Shown here piece by piece: positions 34,011-42,406 of a stretch of 51,207 nucleotides of DNA. Location: contig JAMLIS010000021.1 in NCBI GenBank assembly GCA_023954015.1, positions 1 to 51,207 of the forward strand, given 5' to 3'. The position numbers and the translations under genes are program-made. Numbering within the stretch: position 1 is the stretch's first letter; every line of letters begins with the position of its first letter. The notes under the pieces were generated by a model. That model was not told the DNA's origin. It saw only the letters and a program-made list of their open reading frames with translations, and searched no databases. The stretch comes from Burkholderiaceae bacterium. GTDB taxonomy: Bacteria > Pseudomonadota > Gammaproteobacteria > Burkholderiales > Burkholderiaceae_E.

Positions 34011-35183
34011 GTGCGGGAAACGAGACCCGTTCCTCGCCCGACGGCGACGCTGCGCGCAGGCGCTCGTACGGCGGGGATCGCCGCGCTTTGCACGGCGCTT
34101 TGCACGGCGTTGTTCGCGGCGCTGCTCGCGGCCCCGGAGGCGACAGACGCGGCCTCGTCGGCGCCCTCGCCCATATCGCCGGTAGCGGCCGCGCCGGCCG
34201 CTCGCCCGGTCGATCTCGTCGCCCTCGGCCGCGAGCTTTTCTTCGAATCCCGGCTGTCCGGCGACGGCAGTCGCAGCTGCGCGAGCTGCCATGCGCCGGG
34301 CAAGGGCTTCGCCGACGGCGAACCGCTCTCGCGGGGCTACAACCACGCGGGACACTTCCGCAACACGCCGTCGCTGCTCGGACTCGCATCGAAATCGCGC
34401 CTGATGTGGGACGGCCGCTATGCGGCCGAAGACCTCTCCGAGGTCGTCGCCGAGATGATCGTCTCGCCGGTGACGATGAACGGCGACGCGCACATCGTCG
34501 TCGAGCGCGTGCGGCAGCTTCCGCGACTGCTGCACGCATGGCAGCGCGCCTGGGGCGAACGCTCGACGCCGACCGTGGACGGCGTCGTGGCGGCATTGGC
34601 CGCGTACTCGGCATCGCACGGCAACGACGAGACCCCGGTCGATCGCGCGCGCCGCGGCGACGCCGACGCGCTGTCGGCCCTCGCGCGCGAAGGCCTGCGG
34701 CTGTTCGAAGGCAAGGCCGGCTGCGCGCGTTGCCACTCGGGCGACGCGTTCACCGACGGCCGGCTGCATCGGCTCGGCGTTCCCGATAACCCGCAGATCC
34801 TGCGCGACCCCGAACGCACGGTCAGCCTGCTGCGCCATCACGCCGTGCTCGGCGCGCGCGAGCCGATGTCGGTGCGAAGCGACACCGGAGCACAGGCCTG
34901 GACGCACCGCGCCGCGGACCGCGGCCGCTTCGCGACGCCGTCGCTGCGCGGCGTCGCGCACACCGCGCCGTACATGCACAACGGCAGCTTCGCGACGCTC
35001 GCGCAGGTGATCGCGTTCTACGATCGCGGCGGCGGGCCGGCGAGCGAACTGCAGCCGCTCGGCCTCGACGCGCACGAACGCGACGCGCTCGTCGCCTTCC
35101 TCGAAGCGCTGTCGCCGCCGCTGGCGCCACTGAGCGCTCCCCCGGCGGACGACTACGCGACGACGGCCGGAGCAGGCCGATGA
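34011..35183 (+). CDS. MauG/CcpA-type diheme cytochrome c (first of two)
   Basis: This is a 390-residue exported diheme protein of the cytochrome c peroxidase/MauG family. Hemes bind at CASCH (90-94) and CARCH (238-242). Family landmarks are ELFFESRLSGDGS, LMWDGR, ATPSLRGVAHTAPYMHNGSF and DALVAFLEALS. Members reduce H2O2 or, as MauG, use H2O2 or O2 to oxidise the pre-TTQ tryptophans of amine dehydrogenase. Its place in the amine dehydrogenase operon favours the second role, but the ligand residues that separate MauG from peroxidase cannot be settled by eye. GTG 34011 starts 4 bases after the cytochrome c gene; the stop overlaps the second diheme gene (ATGA). Confidence 0.88.
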   Translation: MRETRPVPRPTATLRAGARTAGIAALCTALCTALFAALLAAPEATDAASSAPSPISPVAAAPAARPVDLVALGRELFFESRLSGDGSRSCASCHAPGKGFADGEPLSRGYNHAGHFRNTPSLLGLASKSRLMWDGRYAAEDLSEVVAEMIVSPVTMNGDAHIVVERVRQLPRLLHAWQRAWGERSTPTVDGVVAALAAYSASHGNDETPVDRARRGDADALSALAREGLRLFEGKAGCARCHSGDAFTDGRLHRLGVPDNPQILRDPERTVSLLRHHAVLGAREPMSVRSDTGAQAWTHRAADRGRFATPSLRGVAHTAPYMHNGSFATLAQVIAFYDRGGGPASELQPLGLDAHERDALVAFLEALSPPLAPLSAPPADDYATTAGAGR

Positions 35184-36523
35184 CGCCGGGACGGGCGGTC
35201 GCGATCGTCTTCGCCGTGGCTGCCGGCGCGTTCTCGACGATCGCCGGTGCAATGGCGGTGTCGGCGCTGCTCGCTGCGGCCTTGCCGGCAGGTGCCGGTA
35301 CCGATCCGCCCGGCCGCGGCCTTTCGTTTTCCGCCGCTTCGGCGGCGCCTTACCCGTCGCTGGCCCCACTGCCCCCGGTACCGATTCCCGACGACAACCC
35401 GATGTCGGCGCAGAAAGTCGAACTGGGCAAGCTGCTGTTCTTCGATGCGCGGCTGTCGGGCGACGCCTCGACTTCGTGCGCGTCGTGCCACATCGCGCAG
35501 CGCGGCTGGGCGCACCGCGAGCCGCTGGCGCCCGGCTATCCCGGCCACCGACTGTGGCGCAACAACCCGACGGTGCTCAACGCCGCGCACTTCCGCCGGC
35601 TGATGTGGGACGGCACGCTCGATCGCCTCGAAGTGCAGGCGCGTTCGGCGATGCAGGCGCCGGTCGAAGGCAACGGCAAGGCCGGGCTGGTCGAAATGCG
35701 GCTGCGGCTCGTGCCCGAATACGTCGACCGCTTCCGCGACGTGTTCGGCTCCGAATGGCCGCAGCTCGACGACGCCTGGCGCGCGATCGCCGCCTTCGAG
35801 CGCACGATCGTCTCCGATCCGCAGCGCGTGCCCTTCGATCGCTTCGCGATGGGCGACGCACGCGCGCTGGCGCCGGCGGCGCAGCGCGGCTACGCGCTGT
35901 TCACCGGCAAGGCGCGCTGCATCGCCTGCCACAACGGGCCACTGGCGAGCGACCAGCAGTACCACGCGCTCGGCGTTCCCCGCCAGACGTTGTTCGACTC
36001 GAACGCGCTGGTGCAGGTGGCCGTGCGCTGGCAGAACGCGCAACGCGACGCGCCACGCGCGCTGTACCGCGACGCCGAAGAGGACCTCGGTCGCTGGTAC
36101 CGCACGCGCGACCCGGCCGACATCGGGCGCTTTCGCACGCCGTCGCTGCGCGAGCTGCGCTACACCGCGCCCTACATGCACAACGGCGTCTTCGCCACGC
36201 TCGCCGAGGTGGTCGATTTCTTCGACCGCGGCGGCGGCGACGCACCGAACAAGTCGCCGCTGCTGCAGCCGCTGGGACTCGACGCCGGCGAGAAGAGCGA
36301 CCTGATCGCCTTCCTCGAGGCGCTGAGCATGGACGAGCCGCTCGTCGTCGCGACTCCGTCGCTGCCGCCGATGATGCCGCTGGTCGACACCGGGCCGGGG
36401 TCGTGCACGATCGAAGCGGGCGAGACGCCGGCGCGCACGACGACGAGCGAGGCCGCGACGAGCGAGGCCGCGACGAGCGGCAAGGCCGCAACGCGTGAAG
36501 CGAGCGTGGCACGCGGGGGATGA
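35180..36523 (+). CDS. MauG/CcpA-type diheme cytochrome c (second of two)
   Basis: This is a 447-residue exported diheme protein. Heme motifs are CASCH (100-104) and CIACH (247-251); family landmarks are LGKLLFFDARLSGD, NPTVLNAAHFRRLMWDG, FRTPSLRELRYTAPYMHNG and SDLIAFLEALS. It differs from the preceding paralogue in length and has Trp110 after the first heme (RGWAHR), where the first has Phe. The C-terminus is a Thr/Ser/Glu/Ala-rich tail with the repeat TSEAA. One of the pair may mature TTQ as MauG does, while the other may be a peroxidase or electron partner. ATG 35180 and the stop both overlap their neighbours (ATGA), with the NO dismutase-like gene directly downstream. Confidence 0.87.
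   Translation: MTPGRAVAIVFAVAAGAFSTIAGAMAVSALLAAALPAGAGTDPPGRGLSFSAASAAPYPSLAPLPPVPIPDDNPMSAQKVELGKLLFFDARLSGDASTSCASCHIAQRGWAHREPLAPGYPGHRLWRNNPTVLNAAHFRRLMWDGTLDRLEVQARSAMQAPVEGNGKAGLVEMRLRLVPEYVDRFRDVFGSEWPQLDDAWRAIAAFERTIVSDPQRVPFDRFAMGDARALAPAAQRGYALFTGKARCIACHNGPLASDQQYHALGVPRQTLFDSNALVQVAVRWQNAQRDAPRALYRDAEEDLGRWYRTRDPADIGRFRTPSLRELRYTAPYMHNGVFATLAEVVDFFDRGGGDAPNKSPLLQPLGLDAGEKSDLIAFLEALSMDEPLVVATPSLPPMMPLVDTGPGSCTIEAGETPARTTTSEAATSEAATSGKAATREASVARGG
36443..36472 (+). repeat. 15-bp direct repeat in the 3' end of the second diheme gene
   Basis: ACGAGCGAGGCCGCG occurs twice in tandem (36443-36457, 36458-36472) and partially a third time from 36473. It encodes TSEAA units in the disordered C-terminal tail of the diheme cytochrome. 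The unit length keeps the frame. Confidence 0.8.
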
Positions 36524-38859
36524 GCATGGGACATCTGTGGAACCGCTACGTGATGCACCGGCGCCGCTGGTGGATTCCGCTGGCGGCCGTTCTCGCGATC
36601 GGCGTGCTGAGCATGTCGTACATGGGCGTGCGCACCTACGCCGATGCGCCGCCGGTGCCCGACTTCGTCGATGCGAAAGGAGCGACGCAGGTCGCCGCCG
36701 ACGCGATCCGGCGCGGCCAGGTCGTGTTCCTGAAGTACGGGCTGATGAACTACGGCAGCTTCTTCGGCGACGGCGCCGGACGCGGGCCCGACTTCACCGC
36801 CGATGCGCTGCACCGCGTGGCGGGCGCGATGCGCGATTGGCACGCGTCGCGCGACGGCGCCGACGACGACTCGGCGCTCGCCGCCGCGCAGCGGACGATC
36901 CGCCGCAACCGCTTCGAAGCCGCGACGAACACCGTCCGCATCGACGCAGCGCAAGCCTACGCCGCACGCGACCTCGAACGGCAGGTGGCTGCCCGCTTTC
37001 GCGGCGAGGGCAACGAGCCCTTCCATCCGGCCGGCTGGATCTCCGACGAAGCCGAGCTGCGCGACCTCGCGGCATTCTTCTTCTGGGGCGCATGGGTCTG
37101 CGGTGCCGAGCGCCCCGGCGAGAGCTACTCGTACACGCACAACTGGCCGTACGACGAGCTGGCCGGCAACCGGCCGAGCGCGCAGGTGGTGCTGTGGAGC
37201 GCGGTGGCGGTGCTCGCGCTGGTCGCCGCGCTGGGCGGCGTGCTGTTCGCGTACGGGCGCTACTCGACGATCGCGGGGTGGCGCGCTTCGCCGCGCGCAG
37301 CGGAAAACACCCGGGAACAGCGCCGCCGGCGCATCGAGTTCCCCGGCGAAGCCACCGTGCACGCGCCGTTGGCGGCGTCGCCTTCGGCGCTGCAGCGCGC
37401 GACCTGGAAGTTCTTCGTCGTGGCCGCCGTGCTGTTCGTGCTGCAGATCGTCGCCGGCATCCTCACGGTGCACGACTTCCTCGGCGTCACCCGGGTGTTC
37501 GGCATCGACCTGGCCGAGACGCTGCCGATCCCGATCGTGCGAGGCTGGCATCTGCAGCTGGCGCTGCTGTGGATCACCGCGTGCTGGATCGGTTCGTCGA
37601 TCTTCGTCGTCTCTACGGCGAGTCCGCACGCGATCGCCGGGCAGCGCCACCTCGTCGACGCGATGTTCGTGCTGCTGGTCGTCACCGCCGTCGGCGGCCT
37701 GGCCGGCGTCGCGCTCGGTCCGCACGGCGTCCTCGGCGAGCACTGGAACTGGCTCGGCAGCCAGGGCTGGGAGTTCGTCGAGCAGGGCCGGCTGTGGCAG
37801 GCGATGCTCTTCGTCGTGATCGCGCTGTGGGCGATCGTGCTCGCGCGCGCCGTCGTTCCCGTCTGGCGCACGGGCGACGCGTGGACGCTGCCGAAGTGGC
37901 TCGTCTGGTGCGTGCTGTGCGTGCTGCTGCTCTTCGTCTCGGGCTTCGTCTCCACGCCCGAGACGAACTTCGTCGTCGCCGACTTCTGGCGCTGGGCCGT
38001 CATCCACATGTGGGTCGAGGCCTTCTTCGAGGTGTTCGCCACCGCGCTGCTCGCGTACTGCATGGTGCTGATGCGGCTCGTGAGCCACGCGGCGGCCTCG
38101 CGCATCGTGTATCTCGCGACGCTGCTCTTCCTCGGATCCGGGCTGCTCGGCATCTCGCACAACTTCTACTGGAACGCCAAGCCGGTGGTGACGCTGGCGA
38201 TCGGCAGCGTGTTCTCTACGCTGCAGGTGGTGCCGCTGATCCTGCTCACGCTCGAGGCCTGGCAGTTCCGCAACGCGCCGCAGCGCGCCGGCGCCGCGTT
38301 CGCGCACCGCGAGGCCTTCCTCTTCCTGCTCGGCGTGAACTTCTGGAACTTCCTCGGCGCCGGCATGTTCGGCTTCCTCGTCAACCTGCCGATCGTCAAC
38401 TACTACGAGCACGGCACCTATCTGACGGTGAACCACGGACATGCGGCGCTGATGGGCGTCTACGGCAACCTGGCGATCGCGATGATCGTCTTCTGCGCGC
38501 GCAGCCTCGTCGAGCCGGCGCGCTGGAACGCGGCGTTGCTGCGGACGGTGTTCTGGTCGATCAACGCCGGCCTGATGGGGATGGTCGTGCTCGATCTGTT
38601 CCCGGTGGGTGTCGCGCAACTGCTGGACGTACTCGAGAACGGCCTGTGGCACGCGCGCTCGCAGGTATTCGTGCAGGGGCCGCTGTTCCAGGCGCTGACC
38701 TGGGCGCGCATCGTCGGCGGCGCGGTCTTCGTGCTCGGCGGCGTGCTGCCGCTGGCGTGGTTCGTGCTGACGCGTTCGGCCTCGCTGAAGGCGGCGCGCG
38801 AGGAACTACGGCCGCCTGCGCCGGCCGTCGACCGGGCAGCACGCGGATTTCCCGTCTAA
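36520..38859 (+). CDS. nod: NO dismutase-like protein (quinol NO reductase superfamily)
   Basis: This is a 779-residue heme-copper-superfamily membrane protein with an N-terminal periplasmic NorC-like domain lacking CxxCH (YGSFFGDGAGRGPDFTADAL) and about 13 to 14 helices. Kept: low-spin heme ligand His344 (GWHLQL), FeB ligands His496 and His547, Glu500, and heme ligands His639 and His641 (NHGHAALMGVYG). Changed: the second His of the usual HH pair is Asn548 (ISHNFYW), the pocket Glu is Gln569 (STLQVVPL), and at the quinol site only His318 remains, with Gly322 and Val326 replacing Glu and Phe. Catalytic-site positions keep constant offsets to cNOR numbering (207, 211, 258, 259, 280). These are the changes described for NO dismutase (2 NO to N2 and O2) in Methylomirabilis. 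Automatic annotation would say norB/norZ. The start overlaps the diheme stop (ATGA). The family call is firm; the dismutase activity is inferred. Confidence 0.75.
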   Translation: MSMGHLWNRYVMHRRRWWIPLAAVLAIGVLSMSYMGVRTYADAPPVPDFVDAKGATQVAADAIRRGQVVFLKYGLMNYGSFFGDGAGRGPDFTADALHRVAGAMRDWHASRDGADDDSALAAAQRTIRRNRFEAATNTVRIDAAQAYAARDLERQVAARFRGEGNEPFHPAGWISDEAELRDLAAFFFWGAWVCGAERPGESYSYTHNWPYDELAGNRPSAQVVLWSAVAVLALVAALGGVLFAYGRYSTIAGWRASPRAAENTREQRRRRIEFPGEATVHAPLAASPSALQRATWKFFVVAAVLFVLQIVAGILTVHDFLGVTRVFGIDLAETLPIPIVRGWHLQLALLWITACWIGSSIFVVSTASPHAIAGQRHLVDAMFVLLVVTAVGGLAGVALGPHGVLGEHWNWLGSQGWEFVEQGRLWQAMLFVVIALWAIVLARAVVPVWRTGDAWTLPKWLVWCVLCVLLLFVSGFVSTPETNFVVADFWRWAVIHMWVEAFFEVFATALLAYCMVLMRLVSHAAASRIVYLATLLFLGSGLLGISHNFYWNAKPVVTLAIGSVFSTLQVVPLILLTLEAWQFRNAPQRAGAAFAHREAFLFLLGVNFWNFLGAGMFGFLVNLPIVNYYEHGTYLTVNHGHAALMGVYGNLAIAMIVFCARSLVEPARWNAALLRTVFWSINAGLMGMVVLDLFPVGVAQLLDVLENGLWHARSQVFVQGPLFQALTWARIVGGAVFVLGGVLPLAWFVLTRSASLKAAREELRPPAPAVDRAARGFPV

Positions 38860-38957
38860 CCCGCTTGCCTCGTACGCGGGATGAGACTGACGCACCATGT
38901 CCAACGGTCGCGCATCGCCCCGTCGATCGCGTTCGAGCTGCTCGTCGACGTGTTCGT

Positions 38958-40205
38958 TCACAGGTTCACGCCGGCCGGGATGCGACCTTCGACGACCCAG
39001 CGATCGAAGACCTCCAGTGCCGCGTCGACGAACGCGTCGTCGTTGATGTGCAGATCCAGCTCGTGCAGCTCGATCGGGGCACGCAGGTGGCGGCGAAACT
39101 CCGCGACGTACTCGGCATGCACGCGCGGATCGTGCATCGGCTGCCCTTCCTGGTCCCAGGCGTGTATCCCCCGTACCGGCAGGAAGAACGCCACCGGACC
39201 GGTCGCCCGCGAAAGTTTCGCGGCGATCTCGCGAGCGATCGCGCACCGCTCCTCGGGCGTCGAGTTCACGGAGCCGATCAGGCGGTTGTGCGCGTGATAC
39301 GTGCGATCGGCGTAGGCCGGCTGCAGCGGCTTCCAGCTCTGCACGTCGATCATGTCGCTCGCGCCGGGCGCCACCAGTTGCGGAATGCCGCGGCGACCTG
39401 CAGCTTCGAGGCGCGAAGCGCCGGCGCTGACGACCGAACCGTGCAGGTGGTTGCTGACCTCGGCCTGCGCGAAATCGAAGACGGCAACGAACTCGCCCTG
39501 CTCGATCAGCGCCTCCATCGACCGCCCGCCCATTCCCGTGCAGTGAAAGACCACCGGCTCGTACCCGCGCTGCTCGAGAGCCGGCGTGAGCCGCACCATG
39601 TAGCTCAGGCACGACTTGCCCAGCGAGCTGATCGCGACGCGCGGGCGCTGCCGCTGTACCGGCACGACCGTGCTGCATGCGCCCAGCACCGCACCGGCCG
39701 CCTGGCTGAGGATCGATCGGCAGATCGAGTTCAGCCCGTACAGGCCACCGGCCCACAGGATCATCATCAGGTCCGGCGCCAGACGCTCGGGCGGAATCAG
39801 ATGCGAGTAGGCCACGGTCGTGACGATGAACTTCGGCATGCCCAGCGGCAGGGCCGCCGTCACGTCCAGCGCGAGATCGGTGCCCATGGTTCCGCCGAGC
39901 GCAAGAAGACCGTGGACCTGGCCGCGCCGGTAGCGCTCGAGCGTGAGCCGGACGGCCCCTTCGGCCATCTTCGTCATCGCGAGATTCTCGTCGCCGAGCG
40001 CCGCGATCTTCTCGATCGTCGTTCCGGCTGCCTGCGCCACTTCGCGGTTGCAGATCCCGACCGGAAACGAAGCGGCGCCGAGGACGCCCACGTCCATCAG
40101 GGTCGCGCTGGCGCCTTCGGCCTCGATGCACCGCTTCATGAACAGCAACTCGTCGGCCTTGGTGTCGACCGTGCCGACGAGGAGGATCTGCAGGCCTGCC
40201 TTCAT
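38958..40205 (-). CDS. Tm-1-like ATP-binding domain protein (UPF0261 family)
   Basis: This is a 415-residue cytoplasmic protein of the UPF0261/Tm-1 family. Visible motifs are ILLVGTVDTKADELLFMKR at the N-terminus, the glycine-rich LLALGGTMGTDLAL, AVLGACSTVVPV, PVVFHCTGMGGRSMEALIEQ, LVAPGASDMID and PVRGIHAWDQEGQPMHDP. The plant Tm-1 relative binds ATP and inhibits tobamovirus replication; bacterial functions are unknown. It lies 44 bases downstream of the aminotransferase gene on the same strand and is probably the last gene of the HAD-aminotransferase operon, pointing to a metabolic role. The gap of 98 bases to the NO dismutase-like gene (convergent) holds only a weak CCCGC/GCGGG stem. Confidence 0.88.
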   Translation of the reverse strand: MKAGLQILLVGTVDTKADELLFMKRCIEAEGASATLMDVGVLGAASFPVGICNREVAQAAGTTIEKIAALGDENLAMTKMAEGAVRLTLERYRRGQVHGLLALGGTMGTDLALDVTAALPLGMPKFIVTTVAYSHLIPPERLAPDLMMILWAGGLYGLNSICRSILSQAAGAVLGACSTVVPVQRQRPRVAISSLGKSCLSYMVRLTPALEQRGYEPVVFHCTGMGGRSMEALIEQGEFVAVFDFAQAEVSNHLHGSVVSAGASRLEAAGRRGIPQLVAPGASDMIDVQSWKPLQPAYADRTYHAHNRLIGSVNSTPEERCAIAREIAAKLSRATGPVAFFLPVRGIHAWDQEGQPMHDPRVHAEYVAEFRRHLRAPIELHELDLHINDDAFVDAALEVFDRWVVEGRIPAGVNL

Positions 40206-40249
40206 CCGTCCTCCCGTTCGCCGCCCTGCAAGCGCCGGTGCGCGACGGG

Positions 40250-41608
40250 CTACGCCGAACAGGCGACGAGCGCCCCTTCGATCGCGTCGACCAGCACGTC
40301 GACCTGCTCGCGCTGGATCACCAGCGGCGGCGACAGGATCAGATTGCCGCCCGAGACGCGCACCATCGCGCCGTTGCGGTACGCGTGCTCGGCCACTTTC
40401 GCCGGCAGCGGTGCCTTGCGGTCGAGCGGCGTGCGCTTCGCCTTGTCGGCGACCAGCTCGATGCACGCCATCAGGCCGATGCCGCGCACGTCGCCCACCG
40501 AGCCGAACCGATCGACCCACGGCGCGAGCCGCGACATCAGATGCTCGCCCTGTACGCGCGCGTTCTCGACGACCCGTTCGCGCTCGAGGATCTCTAGCGC
40601 GGCGAGCGCCGATGCGCACGCCACCGGATGGCCGCTGTAGGTGTAGCCGTGCATCAGCGCGCCGCTGCCCGACTCGTCGCCGAGGAAAGCGGCGGCGATG
40701 CGCTCGCCGACCGCGGTGGCGCCCAGCGGCACGTAGCCCGAATTGATGCCCTTCGCCAGGCACATCAGGTCGGGCTTCACGCCCCACAGTCGCGAACCGA
40801 ACCACGAGCCGGTGCGACCGAAGCCGGTGACGACTTCGTCGGCGATCAGCAGCACGCCGTGCCGATCGCACACCTCGCGCACCAGCGGCCAGAAGTTGGG
40901 CGGCGGCACGACGACGCCGCCGGCACCCTGCACCGGCTCGGCGATGAAGGCGGCCACCGTGTCCGGACCCTGGAAACGGATCTCGCGATCGAGCAGCTCG
41001 GCGCAGATCTCGCCCAGGCGCGTCGGATCGTCGGTGTACGGATTGCGGTATGTCCACGGCGTGTCGATGTGGAAGCAACCGGGCAGCAGCGGCTCGTAGG
41101 CGCGGCGAAACGAAGTGTTCCCGTTGACCGACATGCCGCCGAAATGCACGCCGTGATAACCCTGCTTGAGCGCGATGAACTTGCAGCGGTCGGCCTGGCC
41201 GACGAGCTTCCAGTACTGGCGCGCGATCTTCAGCGCACCCTCGACCGCGTCCGAGCCGCCGCTGGAGAATGCGACGCGCGACATTCCCTCGGGCGCGAGC
41301 AGCGACACCAGGCGCGCCGACAGCTCGATCGCGCGCGGGTGCGTGGTGCCGCGAAAGCACGAGTAATACGCGAGTTCGTCGAGCTGCTCGACGATCGCGC
41401 GCTTGATCTCCTCGCGTCCGTAGCCGAGGTTGATGTTCCACAGCCCGCCCACGCCGTCGACCACGCGATGGCCGTCGACGTCGGTGATCCAGACGCCGTC
41501 TCCGCGCTCGACGATGATCGGCGGCTGTTCCTGCATCTGGCGCGGGTGCGCCATCGGATGCCACATGTAGCGCGCGTTGTCGGCGCGCAGCGTCTCGCTT
41601 CGCTTCAC
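40250..41608 (-). CDS. Class III PLP-dependent aminotransferase (omega-amino acid:pyruvate type)
   Basis: This is a 452-residue fold-type I PLP enzyme. Features are YMWHPMAHPRQ near the start, VDGVGGLWNINLGYGREE, the phosphate-binding SSGGSDAVEGALK, IAEPVQGAGGV, LLIADEVVTGFGRTG with the PLP-contacting Asp, and the catalytic Lys in LMCLAKGINSGYVPLGA. Members move amino groups from amines such as beta-alanine, putrescine or taurine, usually to pyruvate; the substrate here cannot be read from sequence. GTG 41608 is chosen because AGGAGG stands just upstream and it overlaps the HAD stop (GTGA); an ATG at 41623 is the alternative. An APC permease gene is divergent from the operon, so uptake plus deamination of one compound is likely. 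Confidence 0.9.
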   Translation of the reverse strand: MKRSETLRADNARYMWHPMAHPRQMQEQPPIIVERGDGVWITDVDGHRVVDGVGGLWNINLGYGREEIKRAIVEQLDELAYYSCFRGTTHPRAIELSARLVSLLAPEGMSRVAFSSGGSDAVEGALKIARQYWKLVGQADRCKFIALKQGYHGVHFGGMSVNGNTSFRRAYEPLLPGCFHIDTPWTYRNPYTDDPTRLGEICAELLDREIRFQGPDTVAAFIAEPVQGAGGVVVPPPNFWPLVREVCDRHGVLLIADEVVTGFGRTGSWFGSRLWGVKPDLMCLAKGINSGYVPLGATAVGERIAAAFLGDESGSGALMHGYTYSGHPVACASALAALEILERERVVENARVQGEHLMSRLAPWVDRFGSVGDVRGIGLMACIELVADKAKRTPLDRKAPLPAKVAEHAYRNGAMVRVSGGNLILSPPLVIQREQVDVLVDAIEGALVACSA

Positions 41609-42348
41609 TTCGCCTCCTCGCATTCGTGCGGCTCGATCCCGAGCCGGCCGCACACCGACGCGAAGCACGCGTCGGCCGCGGCGACGTCGAAATGCACGGC
41701 CTCGATGCCCAGTCGCCGCGCACCCTCGACGTTGCGCAGCTGGTCGTCGACGAACAATACGCGCTGCGCGTCCACGCCGAGCGCCTCGAGCGCGAGCGCA
41801 TACGCGCGCGGATCGGGCTTCAGGATGTGCGTGTGCGTCGCGTCGACCAGCACGTCGATGTCGCGCAGCAGGTCGAGCCGATCCATGAACGGTCGTCCCC
41901 AGTACAGCTCGAGCTCGTTCGACAGGATGCCCACGCGCAGGCCTGCGGCGCGGGCAGCGGCAACGGCTCTTCGCGCCGATTCGCGCACCGCGAGGTTCGG
42001 ATCTTCTCCGCGGATCGCCTGGAAGAAGTCGAGCGGCGTCCACTCGGGCCGCCCGACCATCGACCCGACCTCGGCCGCACGCCGCGACCAGTAGTCGCGC
42101 TCGCTGATCTCGCCGCGTTCCATGCTGCGCCACAACGGATCGGTGGCCGGGTCGACCGGGCCGAGCCAGCCGAAGGTGCCTTGCGCAAGACCGAGTGCGC
42201 GCTCCGAGTCGCGATGCCGCTCGAAGGCGGTGAAGGTCACGACGCTGCCGAAATCGAGCAGCAGCGCGTCGAATCGGCGCGCCTGCGTCGCGTCGACCGC
42301 CCCCGACAGGGGCCGCGCCGCCGCGGCCACGCTCTGCATCTCGCTCAC
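41605..42348 (-). CDS. HAD-superfamily hydrolase (subfamily IA)
   Basis: This is a 247-residue haloacid dehalogenase-like protein. Motif I reads LLLDFGSVVTF (the nucleophile Asp, with Gly where many have a second Asp, as in the DFGGV-type subgroup). Motif II is VGILSNELEL, motif III includes the Lys of HILKPDPRAY, and motif IV is VLFVDDQLRN. It is probably a phosphatase or dehalogenase; the substrate is unknown. GTG 42348 is used, with an AGGA upstream; the ATG at 42339 is an alternative. It is the first gene of a three-gene minus-strand operon and its stop overlaps the aminotransferase start. Confidence 0.87.
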   Translation of the reverse strand: MSEMQSVAAAARPLSGAVDATQARRFDALLLDFGSVVTFTAFERHRDSERALGLAQGTFGWLGPVDPATDPLWRSMERGEISERDYWSRRAAEVGSMVGRPEWTPLDFFQAIRGEDPNLAVRESARRAVAAARAAGLRVGILSNELELYWGRPFMDRLDLLRDIDVLVDATHTHILKPDPRAYALALEALGVDAQRVLFVDDQLRNVEGARRLGIEAVHFDVAAADACFASVCGRLGIEPHECEEAK

Positions 42349-42376
42349 GTCGTCCTCGCTCCTGGAATGGCGCCCG

Positions 42377-42406
42377 AGTGTGCAGCAGCGGGCAATTGGT
42401 TGTCAA
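42377..42406 (-). promoter_or_regulatory. Candidate promoter of the HAD-aminotransferase operon
   Basis: On the minus strand a perfect -35 TTGACA (42406-42401) is followed after 18 bases by CACACT (42382-42377), which fits a weak -10. Transcription would start about 20 bases before the HAD GTG at 42348. The -35 overlaps the palindrome GTTGTCAAC, a possible MarR operator half. Confidence 0.4.

Noticed and set aside
36443..36472. Mobile element or recombination scar at the end of the second diheme gene
   Set aside because: It is a simple in-frame 15-bp duplication in a disordered tail with no flanking direct repeats or transposase.
36520..38859. Annotation as an ordinary nitric oxide reductase subunit NorB/qNOR
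   Set aside because: Two FeB/pocket residues (Asn548, Gln569) and two quinol-site residues (Gly322, Val326) are changed together, which is not expected in a working quinol NO reductase.
38860..38957. Intrinsic terminator after the NO dismutase-like gene
   Set aside because: The only stem found (CCCGC/GCGGG with an 11-base loop) has no T-run.
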